A DNA stretch of 64,000 nucleotides from Senegalimassilia faecalis (GTDB lineage: Bacteria > Actinomycetota > Coriobacteriia > Coriobacteriales > Eggerthellaceae): assembly GCF_004135645.1 (NCBI RefSeq), contig NZ_SDPW01000001.1:2046001-2110000 (forward strand), read 5' to 3'. Positions 36,639 through 49,000 of the stretch are shown here, piece after piece; position 1 is the first letter of the stretch; each line of letters starts with the position of its first letter. The position numbers and the translations under genes were made by a program. The notes below the pieces were generated by a model. That model saw nothing but the letters and a program-made list of their open reading frames with translations, was not told the DNA's origin and searched no databases.

Positions 36639-37919
36639 TTAGGCGGTTAGACACGTTATGGGAACCACGAACACGCCATCGTTGCGTCGCATCGCGTAAC
36701 CACCCGGCGTCAAAACCGCGCAAAATGCAGGCTCGCCCATAACCGTCGTGTCAATCTTCTCCTTCAGCGCAAGCAGGCTTTTTGCGCCGTCATCAGCGAA
36801 CGCCGACCCGAGTTTCGCCTCGAACAGGGCGTAGCGGCCATCTCTCAGCTGAACCACCGCATCCGCCTCGCGGCCCGATTCGTCATGGTAATGAAACACT
36901 TCTCCACCGAGAACCTGCGCATACACGCGTAAATCCCTTACGCACAGCGATTCGAACAGAAGCCCCATCGTCGACGTATCCATAAGCAGCGCCCTCGGCC
37001 CAATGCCAAGTGCAGCCGCGGCGATGGAGGGGCACGTAAAATGTCGCGTCGGCGTCTTCGTTATGCGGGATCTGGCATGCAGCGAAGGCGTCCAGGCCGA
37101 AAGCTCTTGAATGACGTATAGCCTTCTCAATGCCGCAAGGTACCCGTTTACCGTGTCTCGCGATAAGTCGATATCGCGGTTCTTCAAGTCTTTGTTGATG
37201 GATGCCTGAGTTGCCTGCGACGAAACCACGCGAGCGTACTCCTGCATGATCAAGCGGGCATATTGTGGATTTCGGCTCACCCCATCAGCACGAGAAATAT
37301 CCTGCTCCGCGATGGTGGTCAGGTAGTCGCGAGCAAGCTCAAGCGAGTCTTCCTTATCGGGCAAAGTCACCGCACGAGGCCAGCCGCCACGGCATATGAG
37401 GTACGCCATCTCTTCAACATCGCATTCGGAATACCCCGAGCAGTCGGTTTCACCGTTAAACAGCGCCGCCAGCGACACCTCGGCGGTAGAGTCCCTCGAT
37501 TCCGCAAGGCTCATAGGGCTCATATCGACCGATGCAATTCGGCCAGCGCCAGAATGCGAAGGCGCCGAGGCGGGGGTTGCAGATCCCGTCAGCAAAAAGC
37601 GTCCCGGCTCATCGCATTCGTCGACAGCAAACCGGACAGCATCCCAAAGCTGCGGCGCATCCTGCCACTCGTCGATAAGATGCGGAGCTGCACCTTCAAG
37701 CAGCACCGAGGGCTTCGTGTTTGCAAGCAGCAGATAATCTTGCCGCTTATCGGGATCTTGCATCATCGTCCAACTTGATGCGTGCTGCAATGCAGACTGG
37801 GTTTTACCGCACCATTTCGGTCCCCTGACCTCAACAGCGCCGATATACCCCAGCTTTCGCTCAATAAGCCTATCAACAAAGCGAGGAAGATACCGATTTG
37901 AATTCAATTTCGCACTCAT
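36639..37919 (-). CDS. AAA+DUF4143 ATPase
   Basis: A 426-residue ATPase: Walker A EVRGPKWCGKTQSALQ near residue 35, a Walker B-like PHLIDEWQDAPQLWDAV, sensor region FLLTGSATP, and a DUF4143 domain ending in a PD-(D/E)XK-like core (SGREADAVVQLRDGRYALFEAKLG). The ATG at 37919 with AAGGA upstream is chosen; a longer frame runs into promoter repeats. It belongs to a different subfamily from the proteins at 38291 and 54273. The promoter overlaps four 23-bp direct repeats, so expression is probably tightly controlled. Role unknown; transcription control or defence have been suggested for such ATPases. Confidence 0.88.
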   Translation of the reverse strand: MSAKLNSNRYLPRFVDRLIERKLGYIGAVEVRGPKWCGKTQSALQHASSWTMMQDPDKRQDYLLLANTKPSVLLEGAAPHLIDEWQDAPQLWDAVRFAVDECDEPGRFLLTGSATPASAPSHSGAGRIASVDMSPMSLAESRDSTAEVSLAALFNGETDCSGYSECDVEEMAYLICRGGWPRAVTLPDKEDSLELARDYLTTIAEQDISRADGVSRNPQYARLIMQEYARVVSSQATQASINKDLKNRDIDLSRDTVNGYLAALRRLYVIQELSAWTPSLHARSRITKTPTRHFTCPSIAAAALGIGPRALLMDTSTMGLLFESLCVRDLRVYAQVLGGEVFHYHDESGREADAVVQLRDGRYALFEAKLGSAFADDGAKSLLALKEKIDTTVMGEPAFCAVLTPGGYAMRRNDGVFVVPITCLTA

Positions 37920-37944
37920 AGCAGGGTCCTTCCTGCGAAAACAA

Positions 37945-38021
37945 CCGATTGCAAAGATTATAACCAACCAATTGCGAGGTTTTCAACCAACCGATTGCGA
38001 AATTTTTGACCAACCGATTGC
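37945..38021 (-). repeat. Four 23-bp direct repeats across the DUF4143 promoter
   Basis: The core CCGATTGC (once CCAATTGC) occurs at 37945, 37968, 37991 and 38014, exactly 23 bp apart, within a longer unit AACCAACCGATTGCGAAA. On the minus strand a promoter-like TTGAAA (37981-37986) and TATAAT (37957-37962) with an 18-bp spacer sit inside the array. This suggests tandem operator sites. The 23-bp period does not keep a reading frame, so the repeat is not protein-coding. Confidence 0.75.
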
Positions 38022-38290
38022 GAAACATGTAGCAGTCAAGTTTCGCAGCGCAGCGGATTGCGTAGCAAATAAACGGCGTAATCGTCACTAGTCATGCGAA
38101 ATCTCCTTGGTACTCGACTGCATGGCAGCTGGTACCCACCAGAGAGGCGGTGCCGAATGGAATATCGCCGGTGCTAAACAGCAATAACGCCTAGGTGGGC
38201 GAGCGGTGCTCAACCGCAACAACGATGGCATCGATTAACGCAAATACTCATTTCGGTAGTTTCAGCTTCGGCTTGCGACGCTTTTCGCGG

Positions 38291-39724
38291 TTACCAGGTT
38301 GGCGGATCAACGCGCAGTGAGGTTCTTGCTTCACTGGGCCGCTCAAAAGCGCCAACGTCAGCATTGAGCCGCTTGGTCAGGCTGCTGATCGAGTAAAGGG
38401 GCAGATACGACACGACTTTCCCGCACTTCTCCTTTTCTCGAGCAGCGAATTCGGAAAGCACTACTGCCTCGGAAATACCGAATTCATCTGCGGAAAGCAG
38501 ATTGTTTAAGGCGCTATGAATCTTGTAATCCTTGCCGGACTTCACTTCAATCGGCAGCACCTGAGCCTCGTTGGTCTCAACGACGAAATCAACCTCACCG
38601 CGCCGGTTGTTGTGGTAGTAGCGCAGCTTAACACCTGCCGCCGCAAGCTCCTGAGCGACGAAGTTTTCGTAAACCGCGCCGAAATTCACGCTTTTGGCAC
38701 CGGCAAGAACATCAGCGGCCACCTCGATGGGATTGCGGGACATAAGCATCCCGCAATCATGCGCATACAGCTTGAAGCGCGAGGACTCTTCAGTGCGTGC
38801 AAGCATGAACTTAGGCTCCGTAACGTTAACCGCCTTAAGCGCAGTCTTCGCGCCGACAAGCCATGCGAAATCGTTCGCAAACCGTTCATAACGCGCCTGC
38901 TTTCGTAACGAGTTCAACTGAAAGCGCTTGTTTTCCTTGGCAAGCTGCTGCGGAATCTCATCGTAGATAGCCTTGACCTGCAGCGACCTTCCGTTCGCAT
39001 ATTTGGCAATGTCTTTCCGATACAAACGGACAAGGTCATTAAGAACCTCACGAACAGCACTTAAATCGTGCGAGGAATCGAGGTATGTTTGCACGGCCTC
39101 AGGCATACCGCCGATTACAAGGTACAGGCGGAACAGGTCGATAAGCTTCCCGTGGACTTCGTCAGAAATCGCACCCGGACCGCCGTTGCCAACGCCGGCC
39201 GAGTCAAGCACCATTTGAGGAACGTTTTGCGCCCAGCAGAATTCCTCAAACGTCAGAGGGTACATATGGAGGATGGTCATATACCCAACGGGAAACGACT
39301 TCACTTCCGTCAGCTCGACGCCAAGCATCGAGCCAGACATGACAACATCGAATCTGCCGTCTTCGAGCAGGTACTTCGAAATGGTCACGATGTTCTGCGC
39401 CTTTTGCACTTCGTCGAAAAACAGCAGCGTCTTCCTATCGCCAAGCGGTTTGCCAGAAATAAGGGAAACCATCTCGACAACCTGACGAGCGTCTTGCGCT
39501 TTACCAAGAAGCTCGACCGCGCGGGCATCGTTAAGGAAGTCGATTTTGATGTAACTGGCGTATTCGTTGCGCGCAAATTCCTCGATGAGGAACGTTTTAC
39601 CGATCTGACGTGCGCCGTCGACCAGCAGCACCTTTCTTTTTGCAGCCGCCTTCCACCGCAGCAAAGCATCATAGGCCATTCGTTTTAGCAATGCAATCCA
39701 ATCTCTTGGCACTAACACAACCAT
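38291..39724 (-). CDS. AAA+DUF4143 ATPase
   Basis: A 477-residue ATPase. Walker A DGARQIGKTFLIEEF is near residue 36, with TLLFFDEVQKAQNIVTISKY (Walker B) near 95 and VVMSGSMLGVELTEVKSFPVG. The middle has FEEFCWAQNVPQ and LVIGGMPEAVQTYLD. The DUF4143 C-terminal part has NFGAVYENFVAQELAAAG and a nuclease-like RRGEVDFVVETNEAQVLPIEVKSGK. The decayed gene at 54273 belongs to the same subfamily. The start is taken at 39724; an ATG at 39679 is possible and neither has a strong ribosome binding site. The upstream AT-rich region contains two copies of a TTGTGA-AT motif. Confidence 0.88.
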   Translation of the reverse strand: MVVLVPRDWIALLKRMAYDALLRWKAAAKRKVLLVDGARQIGKTFLIEEFARNEYASYIKIDFLNDARAVELLGKAQDARQVVEMVSLISGKPLGDRKTLLFFDEVQKAQNIVTISKYLLEDGRFDVVMSGSMLGVELTEVKSFPVGYMTILHMYPLTFEEFCWAQNVPQMVLDSAGVGNGGPGAISDEVHGKLIDLFRLYLVIGGMPEAVQTYLDSSHDLSAVREVLNDLVRLYRKDIAKYANGRSLQVKAIYDEIPQQLAKENKRFQLNSLRKQARYERFANDFAWLVGAKTALKAVNVTEPKFMLARTEESSRFKLYAHDCGMLMSRNPIEVAADVLAGAKSVNFGAVYENFVAQELAAAGVKLRYYHNNRRGEVDFVVETNEAQVLPIEVKSGKDYKIHSALNNLLSADEFGISEAVVLSEFAAREKEKCGKVVSYLPLYSISSLTKRLNADVGAFERPSEARTSLRVDPPTW

Positions 39725-40031
39725 TTTTAGCTGCTATTTGTACATTATCACAACTAAATTTTGGCAGCATTTTGGCATTTTCACAACTTTGGCGAAGGAT
39801 TCAAGGCTCCCGCGATTGCAGCAGGCAAATTACTGCAATAAGCATGCAATAACCTTAGAGCTTGATGGACTTTTCGCATGCTCATGCGAAAAGTTCCTCG
39901 ATTCCTGTCGTTTTATCAACCGCTAGCGCCCACACTTAGCAATTGCATGATGGCCCAGAACACTCATCGGCACCATTCAGAGAGGACAAGCAAGCGGCCC
40001 GATCACTCAGGGCCGCTTTATCACTCCCGCG
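39725..40031. other. Intergenic region with terminator of the giant gene
   Basis: 307 bases, no gene seen. Near 39750-39795 are two similar units, GCCAAAATTTAGTTGTGATAAT and GCCAAAGTTGTGAAAAT in minus-strand reading, upstream of the DUF4143 gene: possible operator sites. The rest, near 39990-40018, holds the hairpin listed separately. Confidence 0.4.
39992..40018 (-). terminator. Hairpin downstream of the giant surface protein gene
   Basis: A 9-bp perfect GC-rich stem, AAGCGGCCC (39992-40000) and GGGCCGCTT (40010-40018), 14 bp after the stop at 40032. The following bases GCTTGCTTG are only weakly U-rich. Confidence 0.6.
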
Positions 40032-43000
40032 CTAGCTATGCGAAATGCCGCTGGTGTTGATCTTCGACAGCGTGTAGGTGATGTAATCTGAATTCGGATA
40101 TCCCGAGTTCAGGGCTATGTTCACTGGCGTGTCGATCACGCTGCCGCTAGCGTCCAGTAGCTCGGCCGACAGTACCAGGCGATAGTTCGCATATGTGAAG
40201 TTGTTGTCCTCAACATCCGTATTAACCTTGACTGTGAACGGGAACTGAAACATCTTCGCGCTCTTCTGAGTAGCAAACGCATTGTTAGCCTTCTGATCAA
40301 TGAAGACGAAAGCGTCCTTGGTGCCCATCGGCGTCAAAGTCCCTTCTCCAAGCGGGCTTTCGATAACTGAGAAGTGGCTTTTAACAGACTCGTCCTCATA
40401 CGTCCCATCCGTCCCCGTACGCTTTTGCAACTTCAACATGTAGCGCACCGAAGTTGCCTCGCCAATCCTGTCATCAGCATCAATCATGGCGGACAAATCA
40501 TACGTTCCATATGCGGCAATGGTACCGTTGGCCAACGCCAAATCGTTCACGTTGATACCCAGCTGCGATTGCATGCTCGCCGACAACTCGATCGTGGAAT
40601 CACCGTTTTCCTCGCGATAGTAACCAACGGTACCTGGGATGTTTGCGGTGATGCTCGACGTTTCCAACGTGCTTTCGCTTACAGCCAAACTAGACTGGAA
40701 ACGTATCCTCGTGAAAGCCGAAGGCACCTGCTGCTGGTTCAACTGACCCGCTGCAATACCGGATAAACAAGCCATCTCGCTCATCTGGATCGAGTCGATT
40801 TTCACTTGAACAGTAAATGCTGCATCCTCAGTGTCTGCAGCGGTAGCCACGCTCGCCGCGACAGAACGGATGCCCGACAAGTCGTAGGGCAGCTGCAACT
40901 TCATCTCACCGCCATCGGACGACCAGGGAACTGATGCTCCGGCATCCGTTTTCGTAGACCCTACGCTTTTCCATCCGCTACCATCCCAAGTGTAGTATTC
41001 GTCGCCCACCTTCACATAAAAGTGCGCGGTTCCACTCACACCAGTCGGCCAGCCGCCAGCGCTTGTCAAGCTGCCATCTTTTCCGTACTGCCCCAACGAA
41101 CTGCTGAGCTGAAAGTACAGCTTGTCATTGGGGTTGTATTGCTGATTCCTGTTGAAGGTTACCGTGTCGGTAACGTCAAGAGGTAATCGATACCCAACCC
41201 CATCTTCGTTTTTGCAGGTACCCATCTCCGCGTATGCTCCCGAAACGTTGTCGCTCAGCTTTTGCCCATAGTTCGTATAGATGCTATATGTTGAAGCCGT
41301 GTTGGAATGGCTATCGGCGTCGAGAAGCTTCTCAGCATTGCGAGGACGAAGCGTCGCGTTCACGCGGCTGTTCACATTCGTGTCGATGCTGGAATATGTG
41401 TAACCGTTCACTGCCGCCTTCGTACCCGCTGGCACGGTGATGACAAGGTAGAAGTTTTCGCTAGGCGAAATCTCCATGCCCTTGTTCTCGCCCTCGGCAA
41501 CAGTAGCAACCTTGAGGGTGTACCTTGTGGCCGTATCAGATTCATTAGTAACGCGATAATACTTTACATCATCGCCCGAGCCGATCTTGGCTCCCGGATT
41601 ATCATCCTTCGAGCACTCGACCCATACGCCGTTGTTGTCTTCCAACGCCGTTACGCCCATCGTTTGGCTGAACCAAGGCTCTTCATAGCGAGACTTCCCA
41701 TCGACCGCGGCAACGAAGTCCGTGAGCTTGACCGACGTGGCCCCGCTTTGAGGAACCGTGTAATAGTACTCCTTGTCGTTGTCCGCCGTGTCGACCAACG
41801 TCAGTTGCGTACCAGCCGGCAAGGTTGGAGTCTTTCCGCTAAACAGGATCGACTTGTTCAGCGGGCCCATAGAACCACCGCTGGCAAGGTGCGTGTCCCA
41901 ACCATATTCCGTTGCGGATCCGTTTGCCTCGTTGTACGTCCAGGTGAGATAACCGGCCATCGACTCGCCGGAGCTGCTCAGCACGTGGCTGTTTTCGCCT
42001 AGCGTGCTGTAATCATCGGGATTGAACTTCGTGCCGTACGCATAGCTGGCAGTGAAGTCAATCTCGAGCATGCGCTTCACGATGATGGGCACCTGTACCT
42101 TGTACTTCTGCCCCGTCTCGGAGAAGGTGACGGTCAGCAACGTAAAACGATGCCTCTCGTTATCCCAGCTCGTAGAAGCACGGAACCCCATTGAAGTGGT
42201 GCCATCACCCACGACATACAACGATGCCGCATCGGCCGAACGCACAAACGATCCATCCGACTGCAATTCGAACATCTCGGCCTTCGCCGTCACATGAGGG
42301 CCGCCGGCGTCGTTATTGAGACGCACAGCGTCGGAAAAGCCACCGTTCGTCACAAGGTTAAGATAGTTCGCGACGGTCGTCGTGTCGTTGCCCGAAATCA
42401 ACAGGATGGGGAAATCGTCAGCAACTTGCGGAAACTTTCCGGTGCCTTCTGAAGACACCGTATTGTTCTTGTTGTAAGTGCTCGCAGCAGTTCCGGCACT
42501 GTAGCTGTTTGTGTTGTTGTATTGACCATCATCGGTGATTCCCCCGATATTGGTATAGGTGTAGCGACCAGGCTGGGGAAACCTTGCTTGCTCTTTGATT
42601 GTAGCCGCCGTGTCGATTGCGGCACCGTCACCGAACAGGTATTTTGGATCCCCACCCGAGGCATCCTTAACCGATAACTTGTTTTCCGGGTTGGTCGTGA
42701 CATACGGACTCACCGACTTCACGGTAGCCATGGAACCGTCAGCATTGTCATCATCGTTGTACAACCTGTTACCAGGGACAGCCTTGGGCTCATCTTTGTA
42801 ATCGGCAAAAGCGATGTAGGACTTCTTGTTGATTGCAGCCTTTTGGCTATCCTGACGGTAGTGCATGATTCCTGGATTATCGCTATTCGTCGCTCCGGTT
42901 TTCAGCTTGATTGCCAAACCCGCAACAGCGAAACGAGTCAAATCGCTATCAGCGACATCACCGAGCAAAAGCCCTTGGTGCGTTTTGTCTTCGAAGGCGT

Positions 43001-46000
43001 TTTCGGCAATCAGGATATTGCACATTCGAATCGTACCTTTTGCATCGCCAACAACTCCGCCCGAATAGGTGTAATTGCCATCGGGATGCGTCCACCCCAT
43101 ACACGAGTTCTTCTTGAACAGACTGTTTTCCACACGTGAGTTAACCACCGTTACGCTTGAACCGGTGCTGGACGTCTGGCCAAGAACACCGCCCGAATAC
43201 GCTCCATCAATTTGAATCGAGTCAATCGAAACCCCATCCGCAACGAACGAGCCTCCTGCAAGGGTGCCCATGATTCCGCCGCCAGATTCACGCGAAGCGA
43301 TTCTGATATTCGAAACAATGCAATCGCTATAGGACGAATATCGATTCCCATAGCCAACAAGGCCGCCGACGTACCTATAACGCTGGTTCCCCTGTTGTTG
43401 GCAACCGAAATAGTAGGCGTCAGTATCAGAAGCATTTTTGTCCGAGGTCACTTTCGCATGGGAAACGCTAACGGTATTGTTTTCGACATAACCCGCAATA
43501 CCCCCCAATCCTCTAGTAAAGTTCACACCCGTAGAACTCGACCCCTCTGGCCAATCGGTAGTTACCGTCGCGTTCGAAACCGTTACGTATTTTCCTGGTG
43601 AAGTTTTCCCGCCAACAACAACCTGTCCGCCCGTAAGGCCAACAATGCCACCAGCGGTATTGGCTTCACCGTTCCATCCATTAGTCGCCCGAATCACGGA
43701 ATTCGATGCGACGGGATTATAAGTCGTCACGTCTACCTCGCAATTCGATTTGCGAATCTTGCCGACAAAGCCGCCAGCATTGTGAGACGCCGTCACGGTG
43801 CAATCGATATAGGACGAATCCATCAGTTTGACTGGCGCCTGGAGAGAGCCCCAGCTATTCCACTCGATCTGAGTCATTCTTGAATACCGGTCCGTTGCAT
43901 TCGTACGCATTTTCATATAGCCGGCGTTGCCGAGCAGGCCACCCGCGCTAGAGACGCCCGTAACCGCGCATCCCGTCATGTGAACGTTTTTGTAAATGCC
44001 ATAATCAACCTGGCTATTCAGGTTCGACGTGATGCCAGCAAGGCACCCGACGCCGATGTGAACAGTGTCGTCATTCTTGTTTTCCAATACTTTGCCCGAC
44101 TCATCAATGTATTGGATAGACAAGTTGCAACTATCGAACGTCAAGTCTTTAACGGTTGCACCATCGTTCGCCTTGATGCTCTGATCCACCTTCTGCGACG
44201 TATACATCACGTTTCCGAACAGGGCTCCAACACCCGATACCTTGTAATCGTCGTTGGCGTATTCCTTGACATTTGAGACAACCTTAATCGACGCCCCGTT
44301 GCCGTTGATGCACGCAATCGGGGGCGTAATGAAGCGACGCTCCGCAGAAGGATAATTCGATACGCAGGCATTCGAATAATAGCGTCCCGACAAGCCCAGA
44401 TAGCCAGACCCGTAATCGGTCATATCGTAGTCAATGCCTTCGCCGCTTTGCTTAGCAAACTCGATAGCTACGCCGGAAATACCAAGTGCGCAAATATATC
44501 CCGTTGCCCAATTTGCATTAGTTCTTACCAGATATGGTGAATTGATCTCGCGTTTGTTGTTTTGCACCTCGGTGCTATTAAGAGGACCTTGCCAATTCTG
44601 GTTACCCGGCGCTTGCAAGTCATCATATTTCGAAAGGGACCAATTTTCATCAGCGGTACTTGCAACTGCGCCTACCGTACTGTATGCAGAGTTTCTTACT
44701 TTGCCATATTGCTCATTACCGAATTTATACTTCTTTGCCGCTAAGGCCGCATTGTTATAGGTTCTTCCCCGGTACGCATATGAACCACAAAACGGGCCAA
44801 CGTTAGGCATCACATAGCCCGAGCTTGCTGCTCCGGCCGCCGCACCGCTATTGATGATTGCGGAAAGAACAAGCAGCCCCTGTTTATCACTGACCGTGAC
44901 TTTCGCAGCCTCGTTCTTGCTTCCCCATGAGTAATTGTTATAAGTATTCGTGGTCGTAACACAACCCGTATCATTAGAGTCAAGCAGATTCACCTTATAG
45001 CTGCTGTCGCCATTATCCACTACGCATTTCTCACTGAATGCGTAGCCGTCGATTACGCGGCCAACATAGGGGTTGTCGTAAAGCGATGAGCCACCGTCGC
45101 GCCATTTCGAAACGTCATCGCTCATGCTGCGGAAGATCACGCCTCCGCCAGCAATGACGCCAATATAACCGCCAATGGGAACCAAGTGTGCCGACGAGGC
45201 AGCTCCGGCAACGCTGAAATTGCCTGTGTTTGAAACCGTTACCCCATCGATGATGTTGTCGCCGCCCACGATACAGCCGATCACGCCACCGAAGAATGCT
45301 TGGGGGACGCCGTTATTCGAGCTGCTCTTACCCGCATACGCCACACCGTTCGAACCCTGCAGGGCTTCGCTGCTATCGTATTCAACCGTGAGGCCCTTCA
45401 CCACACTGCCGTAGCTGTAGGGGATAAGGCCCATCAGCGTGCTGCTCTTTTTTTTCAGCACGAGCTTCGTCGGAACCGACTGACCTGTTACATTTTTGTT
45501 CAAGTTGCCAACGATCACGCCACGGAACGGATTCACTTCATTGCCAAAGCCCTGGAATGAATCGCCATCTAGAACGATTTCTCCGGAATCACCTGGCTCG
45601 ATGCTGTAATAGGCGCTCTGCAAGTAGCGTTGCATCGTGTCGCCTTCAAGTTTATCCGTCGAGTTATTTTTGTTGACCCAGCCGTTGCTTGTGCTGTAGA
45701 CGTATGTTACTTCGTTATCGTGATTGCTGGAATCGGCGCGGCGCTGACACAGCGTCTCCTGATCCTTGACAATTGTGATTTCCCATCCGTCCATGGCTGC
45801 AGCGTTTCCACTGCGGATAAAGTTTGATACTGCATACAGTTGATTGGCATTTACTATTGCGTACGGATCACCATAAGTGCCGCAGCCGGTCACCAAACTC
45901 GGGATGCGCTGATTGACTTTGATTTCGTGGAAGCTTTTATGTGAGCCTACAGGATCGCCGTCGTCGCTTTTATAGACGTAAGGAAGATAATCTCCAAATT

Positions 46001-49000
46001 TCGCGTCGTTTTCATTGGCTATATGGCCTCGATGATCATCAACCAGATTGCTGGAGTCTCCATAGCCTTCTTCGTCGTAGTACCAGAACTGCGACCCGTG
46101 ATATTCGCCGTTGGAGTCAATCTCCTCACCAAACGTAACCATTCCAGCAGTCTGATCCGACTTCACGAAGGTATAGCTTGCCGTACCGGTTTTACCATCA
46201 CCGTAGGCGAAGCTTTCCAGCAAGCTTGCATGCGTGAATATGCTACCGCCATTATTCAATGACGGGACGAAGACCTGGTTAAAAGTAGCCGAAACCATGT
46301 CGGCATTGCTGCCGCCAAGATTGCCAAAGAGACTGGTGCCCGCAGTCACCCATTTGTTCTCACTATTCTTGTAGTCAGACTCCGAGATACTGAGTTCTTT
46401 AACGTCTAAACCCGCAAACGTAGTCATGTCAGCAACAAGCAGCGGGGCATAATCCGGATCCGCATTGGCTACACGAAGCCCCTTTAACGTCAGACCGTTA
46501 ATGTTCACGACGGCTCTTCCACCAGCCGTATCCGACCCATTGGCAATTTTGCAGATCAAAGCTCCTGAAGTGATGGTTTTCCCATCATCGTCGATGTTCA
46601 TTCCTATTGTGCCGGACAACGTCGTGTTCTCGACGTTCATCGTCTTGTTGTCCGAACCAGTTGCCGCAAAATGCCTGAACAAACCAGCGTGCATATTCAT
46701 ATGCTGCGTCTGCTCGCTATTCTTCTTGTTGCCGTTTTCCTTTGCATTGACCTTCTCGTAGGCGAAGGTAATCGAAGCATTCCTGATAAACATCGCAATA
46801 TTGCTGGCATCCACAGGATAGTAGCTATATCCTGTTAGGTCAATTTCACCTCTAATACGAGCAGTACTCGTCATATAGGGATAGCCGTCAGATCCTGATG
46901 TTTTCACGATGTAGTCCCGAATGCCAGCCGCTGCATAAGTGGCCGCACTCCAAAGCAGCACCTCTTCAGGAGTTTCTAGCCATTGGATCCCGGTATGCTT
47001 ATTCTTGCTTTGAACCACCTCGAACGCTCGATCGAGGTTGTAATAATAGCGAGAATATTTATTTGTGGGATGATCTTGGCCAAACGCTGTCCGGTTCTCA
47101 TACGAGTTACGCTGATCGGCATCTTCCATATGCAACTTGTCATCAACCGTATGGAGCGAGACAACGCCATCCACGCCAACGTCCGTGACCAGGTACTTGG
47201 TACTCCAGTTGACTCCACGCGTATCAGCAATCCATTCGTCAAAATTTGCCGAGCCCTTTGTGGTAACGGCCCCTTTGTCTTCGTTCACCTTATAAGCGGT
47301 TTCCCACGGTGCCGCGTCGAGCAGATAGAGGCCACTGAGCCAATCGAAATAGCTCCCGTTACCCCTTGTGACGTTCCTGCCAGCACTGCACACGAGCATA
47401 CCAAACCAATCGGCATTTGGCGCGCTGAACGTCGCACCGGTCAAATCGATTGCGTAATCATTGATCGTCCATTTACCACTTGCGGCATACACCAGGCCGC
47501 CAAATTGCGTGACATTTTGAGCGGATACCGACGACTCGTTCGCCGTGAGCGCATAGTTGGCGGCACCGTTGTTCGCATCGCCGAAGTCAACAACTGCCTT
47601 TCCCCAGCTATAGCCCAATAAGCCGCCAGCAGTTTTGTTTCCCGTACTAACTCTATTCTCAATCGTAAGATTATCCAACGCGAGTTTCAAAATAGAGACA
47701 TGGGACTCAGCCGAGTTTCCGTTCCAGGAATCCTTCTCCCTGATAACGCCGATGAAGCCGCCAACACCGGCATAAATGTTCCCGTCTTTGCCGTCTGCAT
47801 AATTGATATTGCCAGAGATCGAAAGCCCCGATGCCGTGATTTGGGCCGCAGAATTTGCAGCAACAAGACCAATAGCGCCGCCAACGTTTGCGTTGCCGTT
47901 TTCCGTTTTAGCTGATGTTATGTTTGCCACAACTGCCGCGCCTGAGCCAAACGTCACGCTGCCCCCAGCGACAGTACCGATGATGCCACCAACCCGCGCG
48001 ACCTTGCCATCACCTGTGTTCTCGTAGTTGATAGCCGGCTTAAACGTAGAGTTCGTAACGCTTACTGTGCCGCTACTTTTTGCAGCAAGCGGTCCGGCAT
48101 CCACGCCAGCTTTATCGTCGAAGCGCATCGAGCCATCGATTGTGAGACCCGTGATCGTCGCACCATCACCCAGGGCCATGAACAAGCCAAGACTATCGTG
48201 GCGATACACCATACCGTTGCCATCACTGGTGTCGGAAACATTGATAGCGTTGTCTCCGCGCCAACCGTAGGCTTCGCCAACGGCTAGTTTTATCGTTTTG
48301 CCGTTACCGCTTACCCTTCCGGAAAAAGTTTGGCTCGCTGCGGGAAGCTCGCTCGCGTTTCCGGGTATCCGATCCTTCGTCAAGCCCGTGATTCCCGTGC
48401 CCGACAAATCAATATCTCCTTGAAGATTTATCGTCGCTGTCGCGATAGAGCTCACATTTCCCGCAGTAACACCATCCACGCACGAAAAGTATCCGCTTGT
48501 TTGCCAAGCAATAGCCAATTTCGCGAAGTCTGCCGCGCTTGGAAGCTGAAACACCCCTCCGCTCTTTGCAAGATTTGTTCCGCTGAAATGCCAATTATGG
48601 CCGTCATCCAGGAAGATGAAGTTGCTGTCGAGATTACCGCCAAGACGAATCACCTGGCCAAAGTCATAAATATCGTCAAGCTGAACCACGTTCGTCGGAC
48701 GCACGTATTTCCAACCAGTCGACGTGCTTTCAGCCGTAATCTCATTTCCGCCGCTTCCAGTCGCAAAAATCAAAGAGTTGAAATTCTCGTGCACCAGCAG
48801 AGCGGTTTTATCGTTTTTCTTGAACTTTGCTCCAGACAAATCGGTAATGCCACTGAACTTGATTATCCCCCGCCAAGACGATCCGGCAATGCCAGCAGAC
48901 TCACCGTTGTCACCGCCAATAGCCGCATTATCTGCCGTTGACACTGACAGATTCCGAACGTCCAGCACGTTGTTCGTGTCAAGAACACCGACCGCCCCGC

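Noticed and set aside
37945-38021. CRISPR array
   Set aside because: Units are directly adjoining 23-bp direct repeats with no unique spacers, and a promoter lies within them.
38230-38290. Basic tail frame REKRRKPKLKLPK after the DUF4143 stop
   Set aside because: It is in another frame and could be an old C-terminus or chance; too short to call.
40032-40100. LPXTG or other sorting signal at the end of the giant protein
   Set aside because: The last residues are TLSKINTSGISHS, with no motif, helix or basic tail.
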